49,135 bases of DNA from JBJYIN01 sp046237015 (GTDB lineage: Bacteria > Pseudomonadota > Gammaproteobacteria > Enterobacterales > Enterobacteriaceae): NCBI RefSeq assembly GCF_046237015.1, contig NZ_JBJYIN010000024.1, forward strand, positions 1 to 49,135, read 5' to 3'. Within the stretch, counting starts at the first letter, position 1. The number at the start of each line of letters is the position of its first letter. The position numbers were made by a program, and so were the translations under genes. This document shows positions 25,335 through 34,059 of the stretch, in pieces. Below the pieces are notes generated by a model, which was given only the letters and a program-made list of their open reading frames with translations, searched no databases and had not been told where the DNA came from.

Positions 25335-26042
25335 ATGCAATTTACCCCTCGCTTGCAGCCTGCACGGCTGATTAAACGCTACAAACGCTTTCTTGCCGAT
25401 GTCGTTACCCCTGATGGCGAACAGCTCACGCTGCACTGTGCCAATACTGGGGCCATGACGGGCTGTGCGACACCAGGTGACACAGTCTGGTATTCCACGT
25501 CTGATAACCCCAAACGACGGTATCCCCATAGTTGGGAATTAACGGAAACACAGCAAAATGAATGGATTTGTGTCAATACGCTGCGTGCTAACACCGTCGT
25601 GCATGAAGCCGTATCTGAAAATCGGATCGCGGAACTGGCTGGCTATACTACGTTAAAAACCGAAGTGAAATACGGTACGGAAAACAGCCGCATTGATCTG
25701 CTCTTACAGGCACCAGACCAGATTAGCTGCTATATTGAAGTCAAGTCTGTCACATTATTGCAACATGGATGTGGTTACTTTCCCGATGCAGTCACCTTGA
25801 GAGGACAGAAACATTTACGTGAACTGCAACAGGTCGTGGCTAATGGTGAACGCGCCGTGCTGTTTTTCGCCGTGCTACATTCAGGAATTACGATGGTTTC
25901 ACCAGCCCGACACATTGATCCACATTATGCTGAGTTATTGATGATCGCACAGCAGCAGGGGGTTGAAATTTTATGTTATGCCTCCACATTATGCCCTGAT
26001 GGCATCAAACTTACCCATAAGCTGCCATTATGTATACCCTAA
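25335..26042 (+). CDS. sfsA: Sugar fermentation stimulation protein SfsA
   Basis: Conserved protein of uncertain function, named because its overexpression stimulates maltose use in E. coli mutants; structural work suggests a nuclease-like fold. It has 235 residues (E. coli 234), with PARLIKRYKRFLADV, HCANTGAMTGCATPG, GTENSRIDLLL and YIEVKSVTLL. The last two residues and stop (ATA CCC TAA) lie inside an ERIC repeat, so the C-terminal end is set by the element. Start ATG has AGGATA upstream; co-transcribed with thpR. Confidence 0.95.
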   Translation: MQFTPRLQPARLIKRYKRFLADVVTPDGEQLTLHCANTGAMTGCATPGDTVWYSTSDNPKRRYPHSWELTETQQNEWICVNTLRANTVVHEAVSENRIAELAGYTTLKTEVKYGTENSRIDLLLQAPDQISCYIEVKSVTLLQHGCGYFPDAVTLRGQKHLRELQQVVANGERAVLFFAVLHSGITMVSPARHIDPHYAELLMIAQQQGVEILCYASTLCPDGIKLTHKLPLCIP

Positions 26043-26157
26043 ATAATTCAAGTTGCGTGAAGGCGGCAACCGCATGAATCCCAGGAGCTTACATAAGTAA
26101 GTGACTGGGGTGAGTAAGGGCAGCCAACGCACAAGCAGCTTGAAGTATGACGGGTAT
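26033..26157. repeat. ERIC element, full length
   Basis: 125 bases with terminal TATAC and GTAT, AAATAATTCAAGTTGC, GAAGGCGGCAA, the canonical central arms AGGAGCTTACAT / AAGTAAGTGACTGGGG and the closing AGCCAACGCACAAG and CTTGAAGTATGACGGG. It overlaps the sfsA stop codon by ten bases and would form a large hairpin in the sfsA mRNA 3' end. Confidence 0.95.
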
Positions 26158-26497
26158 TGAGGGTAAATAAAGTGAGCACCGTAATAACACGCTAACACGT
26201 TGTTTATCATCTGATGATAATTCGCGGTTCCTCACACTTTATCGGGCCGGTGTCAGGAACCATTGCCAACCTAATCTTCATCTGCTATTTATAGCGGCCT
26301 GTTTTTCCCCCCTAGGGGGATCGATGTACCCAGAGTGATTGACATTACTGCTGGAGAGCACGTGAGGGGACACCGAAGCGCTTATTAAAAATAAGCCGTT
26401 CGGATTGTGAAAGTCGTCAACCTTTATTGTGACCGACAACGCGGTAACGTCAACTAAGCAGGGTATAGTGCGTGTCGTGTTATGTAGGAGAAGCAAC
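26158..26497 (+). other. Long leader region upstream of dksA
   Basis: 340 bases without a gene. A stem GGTTCCT-C-ACAC / GTGT-C-AGGAACC (one C-C mismatch, 12-base loop) lies at 26226-26261, and a GCTTATT/AATAAGC stem with a three-base loop at 26380-26396. A TATAGT at 26464-26469 could be a -10 for dksA but has no good -35. The length and structures suggest a regulated leader or a small RNA; neither is proved. Confidence 0.45.
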
Positions 26498-26953
26498 ATG
26501 CAAGAAGGGCAAAACCGTAAGACATCTTCTCTGAGCATTCTCGCAATTGCCGGAGTAGAGCCGTACCAGGAGAAGCCGGGCGAAGAGTATATGAACGACG
26601 CTCAGCTGGCTCATTTCAAGCGTATTCTTGAAGCATGGCGCAATCAACTCAGGGACGAAGTGGATCGTACTGTATCGCATATGCGAGATGAAGCAGCCAA
26701 TTTTCCCGATCCCGTGGATCGCGCGGCACAGGAAGAAGAATTTAGCCTCGAACTACGCAACCGCGATCGGGAGCGTAAGCTGATCAAGAAGATTGCAAAA
26801 ACATTGCAAAAGATCGAAGACGAAGATTTTGGTTTCTGTGATTCCTGCGGCGTAGAAATCGGCATTCGCCGTCTGGAAGCACGCCCGACTGCTGATTTGT
26901 GTATTGACTGCAAAACGCTGGCAGAAATACGCGAAAAGCAAATGGCAGGATAA
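26498..26953 (+). CDS. dksA: RNA polymerase-binding transcription factor DksA
   Basis: Binds the RNA polymerase secondary channel and with ppGpp controls rRNA and amino-acid promoters. The 151 residues equal E. coli DksA in length and differ at only a few positions. The coiled-coil tip DPVDRAAQEEEF (Asp71 and Asp74) and the zinc finger CDSC..CIDC (Cys114, 117, 135, 138) are intact. ATG 26498 has GGAG seven bases upstream; the frame extends to 26429 without support. Followed by a terminator and gluQ. Confidence 0.99.
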   Translation: MQEGQNRKTSSLSILAIAGVEPYQEKPGEEYMNDAQLAHFKRILEAWRNQLRDEVDRTVSHMRDEAANFPDPVDRAAQEEEFSLELRNRDRERKLIKKIAKTLQKIEDEDFGFCDSCGVEIGIRRLEARPTADLCIDCKTLAEIREKQMAG

Positions 26954-26964
26954 TTATCCACTCG

Positions 26965-27010
26965 AAAGCCTACCCTGTGGGCACAGCATGCGTACACAGG
27001 GATAGGCTTT
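26965..27010 (+). terminator. dksA-gluQ intergenic terminator
   Basis: AAAGCCTACCCTGTG (26965-26979) pairs with CACAGGGATAGGCTTT (26995-27010) with one bulged A: a 15-pair stem. In Shigella flexneri gluQ expression is linked to dksA through a terminator at this position (established). Only a short T-run ends it, so read-through is expected. Confidence 0.75.
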
Positions 27011-27053
27011 ATGCTCGCAAACCATGCGTATCGTTAACACCACGCATATCACT

Positions 27054-27944
27054 ATGTCAGAAACCGATCATTACATTGGGCGATTTGCCCCCTCACCTTC
27101 TGGCGATCTGCATTTTGGTTCACTCGTCGCCGCGTTGGGCAGTTACCTTCAGGCCCGTGCTCAACACGGACGCTGGCTGGTGCGAATTGAAGATATCGAT
27201 CCTCCCCGTGAAATTCCTGGCGCAGCATCCCGTATTCTTTCCCAACTGGAACACTATGGTTTGTATTGGGATGGCGAAGTGGTGTACCAGTCGCAGCGAC
27301 ACTCGTTGTACCTTGATGCGCTTCACCAACTCCAACAGCGTGGATTAAGCTATTATTGCACCTGTACCCGCAACCGTATCCAACAGTTGGGTGGCAAATA
27401 CGATGGCCACTGCCGCAATCTTGGCCACCATGCAGAACAAGCCGCGCTGCGATTACGTCAGTCAGCCCCCGTATTCCATTTCACCGATCGCTTGCGTGGA
27501 GAGATACATGCCGACCGAGCGCTGGCTGAAGAGGATTTTATTATTCATCGCCGGGACGGGTTATTTGCCTACAATCTTGCCGTCGTCGTAGACGATCATG
27601 AACAAGGGATAACCGAAATCGTACGTGGTGCAGATTTAATTGAGCCGACAGTACGACAAATTGCGCTTTATCGTCAGCTTGGCTATCAGGAGCCACAATA
27701 TATTCATCTGCCGCTGGTGCTTGATGCCGCAGGGCAAAAACTATCCAAACAAAACCACGCACCTGCCCTACCGGGAAACGATCCTCGGCCGATATTGATT
27801 GCTGCATTACAATTTTTACATCAGCCGCTGCCGGAAAGCTGGCGCGATCTGGCGCTTGAGTCTCTACTTGAGTGGGCGATAAGACATTGGTCACTGAATA
27901 AAATTCCTACAGAGGCGGCAATAAATCTGCCAGCGATCACATGA
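27054..27944 (+). CDS. gluQ: Glutamyl-Q tRNA(Asp) synthetase
   Basis: Attaches glutamate to queuosine at position 34 of tRNA-Asp; a paralogue of the GluRS catalytic domain without anticodon-binding part. From ATG 27054 it has 296 residues (E. coli about 298-308). The HIGH-like motif is LHFGSL (19-24), a zinc site is YYCTCTRNRI...GHC, and the KMSKS-like loop is KLSKQNH. An in-frame ATG at 27024 lies just beyond the terminator stem; neither start has a clear ribosome site. I prefer 27054 because MSETDHYIGRF aligns with the family start. Confidence 0.94.
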   Translation: MSETDHYIGRFAPSPSGDLHFGSLVAALGSYLQARAQHGRWLVRIEDIDPPREIPGAASRILSQLEHYGLYWDGEVVYQSQRHSLYLDALHQLQQRGLSYYCTCTRNRIQQLGGKYDGHCRNLGHHAEQAALRLRQSAPVFHFTDRLRGEIHADRALAEEDFIIHRRDGLFAYNLAVVVDDHEQGITEIVRGADLIEPTVRQIALYRQLGYQEPQYIHLPLVLDAAGQKLSKQNHAPALPGNDPRPILIAALQFLHQPLPESWRDLALESLLEWAIRHWSLNKIPTEAAINLPAIT

Positions 27945-27947
27945 GCA

Positions 27948-27976
27948 TTCTCAAAGAGGGCTTGGTGAGCTATGAT
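27948..27976 (+). promoter_or_regulatory. Candidate pcnB promoter
   Basis: TTCTCA, 17-base spacer, TATGAT. Four of six -35 and five of six -10 positions fit. It starts just after the gluQ stop and about 115 bases before the pcnB start. Confidence 0.45.
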
Positions 27977-28063
27977 TAGCCGCTATTTTTTGTGGCGGGT
28001 CATCCTTGGCCGCCCATCAGGCGGGACGTCGCCTTTATTTATCCATCACTATCGAGGTGTATT

Positions 28064-29476
28064 ATTTTTACCCGAGTCGCTAATTTTTGCCGTAAAGTAC
28101 TGAATCGTGAGAGCGAAGCAGTCGAACCTGAGGAACCGCGTCAGCATTTGACGGTGATTCCGCGTGACCAGCACAATATTTCACGCAGCGATATCAGTGA
28201 TAACGCGCTAAAGGTACTTTATCGCCTGAACAAAGCGGGCTATGAGGCTTATTTAGTCGGTGGTGGCGTTCGTGACCTGCTGTTGGGGAAAAAACCCAAA
28301 GATTTTGATATCACGACGAATGCGACCCCCGAACAGGTGCGTAAACTCTTCCGTAACTGCCGTCTGGTTGGTCGCCGTTTCCGTCTGGCTCATGTCATGT
28401 TCGGCCCGGAAGTGATTGAGGTAGCAACGTTCCGCGGTCATCATGACCAACATCAGGAACAGCAAGAAACCAAGAATTCCGCGCAGCAGGCTCAGAGTGG
28501 CATGCTGTTACGCGATAACATTTTCGGGTCGATTGAGGAAGACGCTCAGCGCCGTGATTTCTCCATCAACAGCCTGTATTACACCATCGCTGATTTCACC
28601 GTCCGTGATTACACTAATGGGTTGAACGATCTGCGCCAGGGCGTCATTCGTATGATTGGCGATCCCGAAACCCGCTACCGTGAAGACCCGGTAAGAATGT
28701 TGCGTGCGGTTCGTTTCGCCGCCAAACTGGGGATGACTATCTGCCCGGAAACCGCACAGCCAATTCCTCGCTTAGCTGCGCTACTGCACGATATTCCTGC
28801 GGCACGGATGTTTGAAGAATCATTAAAGCTGCTGCAAACCGGCTACGGTTACCCAACGTACAAAATGTTGTGTGAATACCAGCTATTCCAACCACTGTTT
28901 CCACTTATCAGCCGCCATTTTACCGCAGCGGGTGATAGTACGCTGGAACGGATGGTCGAACAGGTTTTAAAAAATACCGATCAACGCCTGCAAAATAACA
29001 TGCGCGTTAATCCGGCATTCTTGTTCTCCGCTATGCTGTGGTATCCGCTAATTGAGCACGCACAAAAACTGGCACAGGAAAGTGGTCTGGCCTATTTCGA
29101 TGCATTTTCGCTGGCAATGAACGATATATTGGATGAACAGTGCCGTTCTTTGGCTATTCCTAAACGCATTACCTCTTTAGTGCGGGATATCTGGCAATTG
29201 CAGTTGCGTTTATCTCGTCGTCAGGGAAAACGGGCGTACAAACTGATGGAACATCCCAAATTCCGTGCAGCTTATGACCTGCTTTGTCTGCGTGCTGAAA
29301 TTGAAAACCATCAGGAACTGTTACGTCTGAGCGCATGGTGGAGTGAATTCCAGGTTGCCGCCCCGCCACTACAGCAAAATATGCTGAAATCGCTGGATGA
29401 TGGCCCTACGCCTCATCGTCGCTCTCGGCCTCGCCGCCCTCGTAAACCGACAGAATTCCGCAGAGAAAAAGTCTGA
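28064..29476 (+). CDS. pcnB: Poly(A) polymerase I, probable AUU start
   Basis: Adds poly(A) tails to RNA 3' ends and thereby speeds decay; sets ColE1-type plasmid copy number in E. coli. The conserved N-terminus FTRVANFCRKVL is preceded by ATT, with no ATG, GTG or TTG at the homologous place. GAGG lies six bases before that ATT. E. coli pcnB is known to start at AUU, which limits its expression, so I place the start at 28064 (470 residues). The nucleotidyltransferase signature LVGGGVRDLLLGKKPKDFDITT and RRDFSINSLYY follow; the C-terminal tail is Arg-rich (RRSRPRRPRKP). The frame is open to 27992. Stop and the folK ATG overlap (TGATG). Confidence 0.93.
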   Translation: MFTRVANFCRKVLNRESEAVEPEEPRQHLTVIPRDQHNISRSDISDNALKVLYRLNKAGYEAYLVGGGVRDLLLGKKPKDFDITTNATPEQVRKLFRNCRLVGRRFRLAHVMFGPEVIEVATFRGHHDQHQEQQETKNSAQQAQSGMLLRDNIFGSIEEDAQRRDFSINSLYYTIADFTVRDYTNGLNDLRQGVIRMIGDPETRYREDPVRMLRAVRFAAKLGMTICPETAQPIPRLAALLHDIPAARMFEESLKLLQTGYGYPTYKMLCEYQLFQPLFPLISRHFTAAGDSTLERMVEQVLKNTDQRLQNNMRVNPAFLFSAMLWYPLIEHAQKLAQESGLAYFDAFSLAMNDILDEQCRSLAIPKRITSLVRDIWQLQLRLSRRQGKRAYKLMEHPKFRAAYDLLCLRAEIENHQELLRLSAWWSEFQVAAPPLQQNMLKSLDDGPTPHRRSRPRRPRKPTEFRREKV

Positions 29477-29973
29477 TGACGTGTGTGTATCTGGCGTTGG
29501 GCAGCAATCTGGCTCAACCATTACATCAGGTGAAAGCCGCTTTAATCGCGCTGGATAACATATCGCGTACCCGAGTGATCAAGTGCTCTTCTTTTTACCG
29601 TAGCCGCCCACTCGGCCCACAGGATCAACCAGACTATCTCAACGCCGTTGTTGCCTTAGATACTGAGCTGGAAGCGGAACAGCTGCTCGACTGTACACAG
29701 ACGATTGAGCTTGAACAAGGACGCGAGCGCAAAGCGCATCGTTGGGGGCCTCGCACACTGGACCTGGATATCCTTCTGTTTGGGAACACTGTGATGAAGA
29801 CCCCTCGCTTAACCATTCCGCATTACGATATGAAAAACCGCGAGTTTATGTTGTATCCCCTCGCGGAGATTGCTCCCGATCTGCATTTCCCTGATGGCGA
29901 ATCGCTTTCTCATCGCCTTGCCTGTGTCGATCGCAATGGTCTGACATTATGGGACGATCTTCAGCACGATTAA
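29476..29973 (+). CDS. folK: 2-amino-4-hydroxy-6-hydroxymethyldihydropteridine pyrophosphokinase
   Basis: Transfers pyrophosphate from ATP to hydroxymethyldihydropterin in folate synthesis. The 165 residues (E. coli 159) carry YLALGSNL, SSFYRSRPLGPQDQPDYLNAV, RWGPRTLDLDILLFG (metal-binding Asp pair) and LTIPHYDMKNREFML. It shares one base with the pcnB stop, so its translation depends on pcnB. The C-terminal six residues extend beyond the E. coli protein. Confidence 0.97.
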   Translation: MTCVYLALGSNLAQPLHQVKAALIALDNISRTRVIKCSSFYRSRPLGPQDQPDYLNAVVALDTELEAEQLLDCTQTIELEQGRERKAHRWGPRTLDLDILLFGNTVMKTPRLTIPHYDMKNREFMLYPLAEIAPDLHFPDGESLSHRLACVDRNGLTLWDDLQHD

Positions 29974-30121
29974 ATCGTCTACATTCTGCATTGTCCCCCG
30001 TAGTCAACCTTCTGCAATATTTCATGCCAAATGGGGGATCATAAGAATGTATCCCTATGCATCAGCATCCATTAGAATGATCGCCTTTCATTCTTCGACC
30101 TATTGACATAGGAAGGCTGTC

Positions 30122-30916
30122 ATGAAACCGACGACCATCTCCCATTTACGCCAATGGAAACAAGAAAAACGGAAATTTGCTTCAATTACGGCCTACGATG
30201 CCAGTTTCTCTCGTTTGTTCTATGAACAAGGGATTAACGTCATGTTGGTTGGCGATTCTCTCGGCATGACCTTACAAGGGCACGATTCAACACTCCCGGT
30301 TACTGTCGACGATATTGTCTATCATACCCATAGTGTTCGCCGCGGCGCCCCCTTTGCCATGTTACTTTCGGACATGCCATTCATGAGTTATGCCACTCCC
30401 GAGCAAACGTTTGGTCAGGCGGCAAAGCTCATGCGAGCAGGTGCCAATATGGTAAAACTGGAAGGGGGAAGTTGGCTGGTTCCAACGGTGAAAATGCTCA
30501 CCGAACGCGCCGTTCCCGTTTGTGGGCACCTGGGGCTGACACCGCAGTCTGTAAATATTTTCGGCGGTTACAAGATTCAGGGACGAGACGAAACGGCAGC
30601 AAATCAGCTGCTTGAAGATGCCCTTGCCCTTGAACAAGCTGGTGCTCAATTATTAGTACTGGAATGTGTTCCGGTCGCGCTAGCCCAGCGGATCACAGAA
30701 GCCGTTGCCATTCCGGTTATTGGTATTGGGGCGGGCAACGTCACCGATGGCCAAATTCTCGTTATGCATGATGCGCTTGGCATTACGGGTGAGAAAACGC
30801 CTAAATTTGCCAAAAACTTTTTAGCACAAAGTGGTGATATTCGTGCCGCCATCCGCCTCTATGTTCAAGAGGTAGAACAAGGTGTTTATCCAGCTGAAGC
30901 ACATTCTTTTCATTAG
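30122..30916 (+). CDS. panB: 3-methyl-2-oxobutanoate hydroxymethyltransferase
   Basis: First committed step of pantothenate synthesis: alpha-ketoisovalerate plus methylenetetrahydrofolate to ketopantoate. The 264 residues equal E. coli PanB, with ITAYDASFSRLF, MLVGDSLGMTLQGHDSTLPV (Mg ligands), KLEGG and GIGAGNVTDGQILVMHD. AGGAAGG lies seven bases before the ATG. First gene of panBCD; the 148-base gap after folK holds no gene and no promoter I can name with confidence. Confidence 0.98.
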   Translation: MKPTTISHLRQWKQEKRKFASITAYDASFSRLFYEQGINVMLVGDSLGMTLQGHDSTLPVTVDDIVYHTHSVRRGAPFAMLLSDMPFMSYATPEQTFGQAAKLMRAGANMVKLEGGSWLVPTVKMLTERAVPVCGHLGLTPQSVNIFGGYKIQGRDETAANQLLEDALALEQAGAQLLVLECVPVALAQRITEAVAIPVIGIGAGNVTDGQILVMHDALGITGEKTPKFAKNFLAQSGDIRAAIRLYVQEVEQGVYPAEAHSFH

Positions 30917-30936
30917 GTTTTAAGGAGTAGTGAAGC

Positions 30937-31791
30937 GTGTTGATTATTGAAACCCCTCTGCTACTGGGCCGCGAAGTTCGCCGCTGGCGTCAAAGTGGAA
31001 AGCGTATTGCGCTAGTACCCACGATGGGGAATCTGCATGATGGACATCTGGCATTAGTCGACGAAGCCAGAGCACGCGCTGACATCGTTATTGTCAGTAT
31101 TTTCGTGAACCCGATGCAGTTCGAACGGCAAGATGACCTGACTCACTATCCTCGCACCTTGCAGGAAGACTGCGAAAAACTAAACCGGAAAGGGGTCGAT
31201 CTGGTTTTTTCTCCTAGCCCAAATGTGATATATCCAAATGGGTTGGAAGCGCAAACGTTTGTCGAAGTGCCCGGTCTCTCTTATATGCTAGAGGGAGTCA
31301 GCCGTCCTGGCCATTTTCGCGGTGTCGCAACCATTGTCAGCAAACTGTTCAATATGGTACAGCCGGATATCGCCTGCTTCGGTGAAAAAGATTACCAACA
31401 ACTGGCGCTAATCCGTCAGCTTGTCAGAGATATGGGCTATGACATCAGCATTATCGGCGTCCCCATTATTCGAGCGAAAGACGGTTTGGCATTGAGTTCA
31501 CGTAACGGCTATCTCACCCCGGAAGAACGTAAACTCGCCCCAGCGTTAAATAGGATCACGACGAACGTGGTTGAGCAATTAGCCAACGGCGATCGACAGA
31601 TTGATGATTTACTGGGTCAGGCTGAAGAAAAACTGCGGCAGGCGGGTTTTACGCCTGATGAACTGTTTATTTGTGACGCTGACACACTACAACCCCTGAC
31701 GACAACCAGCACTCGTGCGGTTGTTCTCATGGCCGCCTGGTTAGGCAAAGCACGTTTGATTGATAACCAGCAGGTCGATTTGACTGTATGA
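30937..31791 (+). CDS. panC: Pantothenate synthetase
   Basis: ATP-dependent joining of pantoate and beta-alanine. From the GTG at 30937 it has 284 residues (E. coli 283). The nucleotide-binding VPTMGNLHDGHLALV (HIGH-like) and KDGLALSSRNGYL (KMSKS-like) motifs and FGEKDYQQLALIRQLV are present. AGGAG lies nine bases before the GTG, and the first residues after it (LIIETPLLL) match the family, so GTG is the start. Begins 20 bases after panB. Confidence 0.97.
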   Translation: MLIIETPLLLGREVRRWRQSGKRIALVPTMGNLHDGHLALVDEARARADIVIVSIFVNPMQFERQDDLTHYPRTLQEDCEKLNRKGVDLVFSPSPNVIYPNGLEAQTFVEVPGLSYMLEGVSRPGHFRGVATIVSKLFNMVQPDIACFGEKDYQQLALIRQLVRDMGYDISIIGVPIIRAKDGLALSSRNGYLTPEERKLAPALNRITTNVVEQLANGDRQIDDLLGQAEEKLRQAGFTPDELFICDADTLQPLTTTSTRAVVLMAAWLGKARLIDNQQVDLTV

Positions 31792-31808
31792 ACCGAGGTA
31801 ACAACGCG

Positions 31809-32189
31809 ATGATACGTACCATGCTGCAAGGCAAATTGCATCGGGTGAAAGTCACCCAGGCTGATTTGCACTATGAAGGCTCTTGCGCCATCGATCAGGA
31901 TTTTATGGATGCCGCAGGCATTCTGGAATATGAAGCCATTGATATTTATAATGTGGATAATGGTCAGCGCTTCTCAACTTATGCGATTTCTGGTGAAAGA
32001 GGCTCAAAGATTATCTCGGTGAATGGCGCGGCGGCGCGCTGTGCCTGTGTGGGGGATAAACTTATTATCTGTTCTTATGTCCAGATGTCCGATGAACAGG
32101 CAAGAACACATCGCCCTAACGTCGCCTACTTTTCTGGAGATAACGAACTGCAACGACAGGCCAAAGCCATCCCTGTGCAAGTTGCCTGA
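31809..32189 (+). CDS. panD: Aspartate 1-decarboxylase precursor
   Basis: Makes beta-alanine for pantothenate. The 126 residues equal E. coli PanD. Self-cleavage at Gly24-Ser25 (YEGSCAI) leaves the pyruvoyl group. ATG 31809 has GAGG ten bases upstream; a seven-codon extension inside the panC end is not needed. panC and panD are only 17 bases apart, whereas E. coli has an inserted transposase-like gene (yadD/rpnC) here, so this compact panBCD looks like the undisturbed arrangement. Confidence 0.98.
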   Translation: MIRTMLQGKLHRVKVTQADLHYEGSCAIDQDFMDAAGILEYEAIDIYNVDNGQRFSTYAISGERGSKIISVNGAAARCACVGDKLIICSYVQMSDEQARTHRPNVAYFSGDNELQRQAKAIPVQVA

Positions 32190-32209
32190 CGTTTTATCGA
32201 TAGGCTAAA

Positions 32210-32227
32210 GGCGGTGGAAACACCGCC
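32210..32227. terminator. Terminator between panD and yadH
   Basis: GGCGGTG, a four-base loop GAAA, then CACCGCC followed by TTATTTAT. It separates convergent panD and yadH. Confidence 0.85.
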
Positions 32228-32241
32228 TTATTTATCTACCG

Positions 32242-33012
32242 TTACGTCCGCAGCCCGCGACCACGTTCAATTAACCACCATGCCAACAGATAAAAGACTA
32301 CGATAAACCCCGCCAGCACTGTCATGGTAAATACCAATGGCACATCATTAATACCAAGGAAACCATAGCGAAACCCGCTAATCATATACACAACAGGGTT
32401 AAGTTTTGATACCGCCTGCCAGAACGGAGGCAACAGCGTCAGTGAGTAAAATACCCCACCGAGATAAGTCAGCGGCGTCAATACAAACGTTGGAACCAGA
32501 CTGATATCATCAAATGTTTTGGCGAATACGGCATTCAGCAAACCGGCCAATGAGAACAGCACGGCGGTTAACAGCAGCGTCAGCACAATAATCCACCAGG
32601 CGTGAACATGCAGCGGCACAAAAAACAACGAAACAATGGTGACCAATACGCCCACGCATACGCCACGAGCCACACCGCCGCCAACATAGCCAGCAATAAC
32701 AACATGAGTAGGAACCGGTGCAACCAATAATTCTTCAATGTTGCGCTGAAACTTCGCGCTAAAAAATGAAGACGCGACGTTCGCATAAGAATTGGTAATG
32801 ACCGACATCATAATCAGTCCGGGGACAATAAACTGCATGTAATCAAAGCCATGCATTTCACCAATACGCGAACCAATCAGGTTACCAAAAATAATGAAAT
32901 ACAACGTCATGGTGATAACCGGTGGTAACAGCGTTTGTACCCAGATACGCCCAAAGCGGTTGACCTCTTTAATCCAGATACTCTGCAAGGCCACCCAATA
33001 CAGTTGCATCAT
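32242..33012 (-). CDS. yadH: ABC-2 type transporter permease YadH
   Basis: Membrane part of an exporter of unknown substrate. 256 residues, equal to E. coli YadH and strongly similar by eye (VALQSIWIKEVNRFGRIWVQTL, FDDISLVPTFVLTPLTYLGGVFYSL). Six hydrophobic spans are expected of an ABC-2 permease. Its ATG overlaps the yadG stop by four bases, so the pair is translated together. Substrate cannot be told from sequence. Confidence 0.95.
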   Translation of the reverse strand: MMQLYWVALQSIWIKEVNRFGRIWVQTLLPPVITMTLYFIIFGNLIGSRIGEMHGFDYMQFIVPGLIMMSVITNSYANVASSFFSAKFQRNIEELLVAPVPTHVVIAGYVGGGVARGVCVGVLVTIVSLFFVPLHVHAWWIIVLTLLLTAVLFSLAGLLNAVFAKTFDDISLVPTFVLTPLTYLGGVFYSLTLLPPFWQAVSKLNPVVYMISGFRYGFLGINDVPLVFTMTVLAGFIVVFYLLAWWLIERGRGLRT

Positions 33013-33932
33013 GCTTTTTCTCCATTACCATTAACCAGCGTCACGAACAGTTCCTCGAGTCGGTTTGCCTTGTTACGCATACTCAACACCTGTACTCCCT
33101 GCGCACTTAACTGACTGAACAAGGCGTTCAAACCTTGCTCTCGTAGTACATCAACTTCAAGCGTCGAGGTGTCAATCAAACGGGATTGATAGCCTTCAAG
33201 CTGCGGCAACGGACTTTTGGCCGCCAAATCAAAAATAAAGGTTTCAGATTTCAGTTTGGAAAGTAAATGGCGCATAGAGGTATTTTCCACCAATTCCCCA
33301 TTCTGAATAATACCGATGTTGCGGCACAGCATTTCCGCCTCTTCCAGATAATGCGTCGTCAGAATAATCGTGGTTCCCTGCGCGTTGAGTTCTTTCAGAA
33401 AACCCCACATAGAACGACGTAATTCAATATCTACGCCAGCAGTAGGCTCATCAAGGATCAATAGTTTAGGCTCATGCATCAATGCACGAGCAATCATCAG
33501 ACGACGTTTCATCCCACCAGAAAGCATACGGGATTTTTCATTCCGTTTTTCCCAGAGATCGAGCTGTTTGAGATATTTTTCCGCTCTTAGCAACGCTTCA
33601 CTGCGTCTGACGCCATAATACCCCGCCTGACTTACCACTATTTGCAATACCGTTTCGAACTGGTTGAAGTTGAACTCTTGCGGCACCAGCCCCAGTTGGC
33701 GTTTTGCATTAACAATATCCCGATCCAGGTCATAACCAAAAACCTGTACTTTTCCGGCAGTTTTATTCACTAATGAGCTGATAATCCCGATGGTGGTGGA
33801 TTTTCCTGCGCCATTGGGTCCCAACAGCGCATAAAAATCACCCGCTTCAACCCGCAGATCGATGCCACGCAACGCTTTGACGCCACCGGCATATGTTTTG
33901 GTTAATTGCGCCAGTTCCAGTGCATATGTCAT
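33009..33932 (-). CDS. yadG: ABC transporter ATP-binding protein YadG
   Basis: ATPase partner of YadH. 307 residues (E. coli 308). Walker A GPNGAGKST, Q-loop VPQEFNFN, signature LSGGMKRR, Walker B LLILDEPTAGVD and switch His in LTTHYLEEA are all intact. The C-terminal 80 residues match the extended tail of DrrA/CcmA-type exporters. First gene of yadGH; divergent from can. Confidence 0.96.
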   Translation of the reverse strand: MTYALELAQLTKTYAGGVKALRGIDLRVEAGDFYALLGPNGAGKSTTIGIISSLVNKTAGKVQVFGYDLDRDIVNAKRQLGLVPQEFNFNQFETVLQIVVSQAGYYGVRRSEALLRAEKYLKQLDLWEKRNEKSRMLSGGMKRRLMIARALMHEPKLLILDEPTAGVDIELRRSMWGFLKELNAQGTTIILTTHYLEEAEMLCRNIGIIQNGELVENTSMRHLLSKLKSETFIFDLAAKSPLPQLEGYQSRLIDTSTLEVDVLREQGLNALFSQLSAQGVQVLSMRNKANRLEELFVTLVNGNGEKA

Positions 33933-34059
33933 AAGAAATGGATTGCCTTATTATCAGTGAGTTCTACAGTTTCGATTTTAAAACTATCGTTTTTCAAACG
34001 ACGATTGTTGCCTTATATTACCTCCACTGCTTCTTGTCTGTTACAGGTCATTTACTTTC

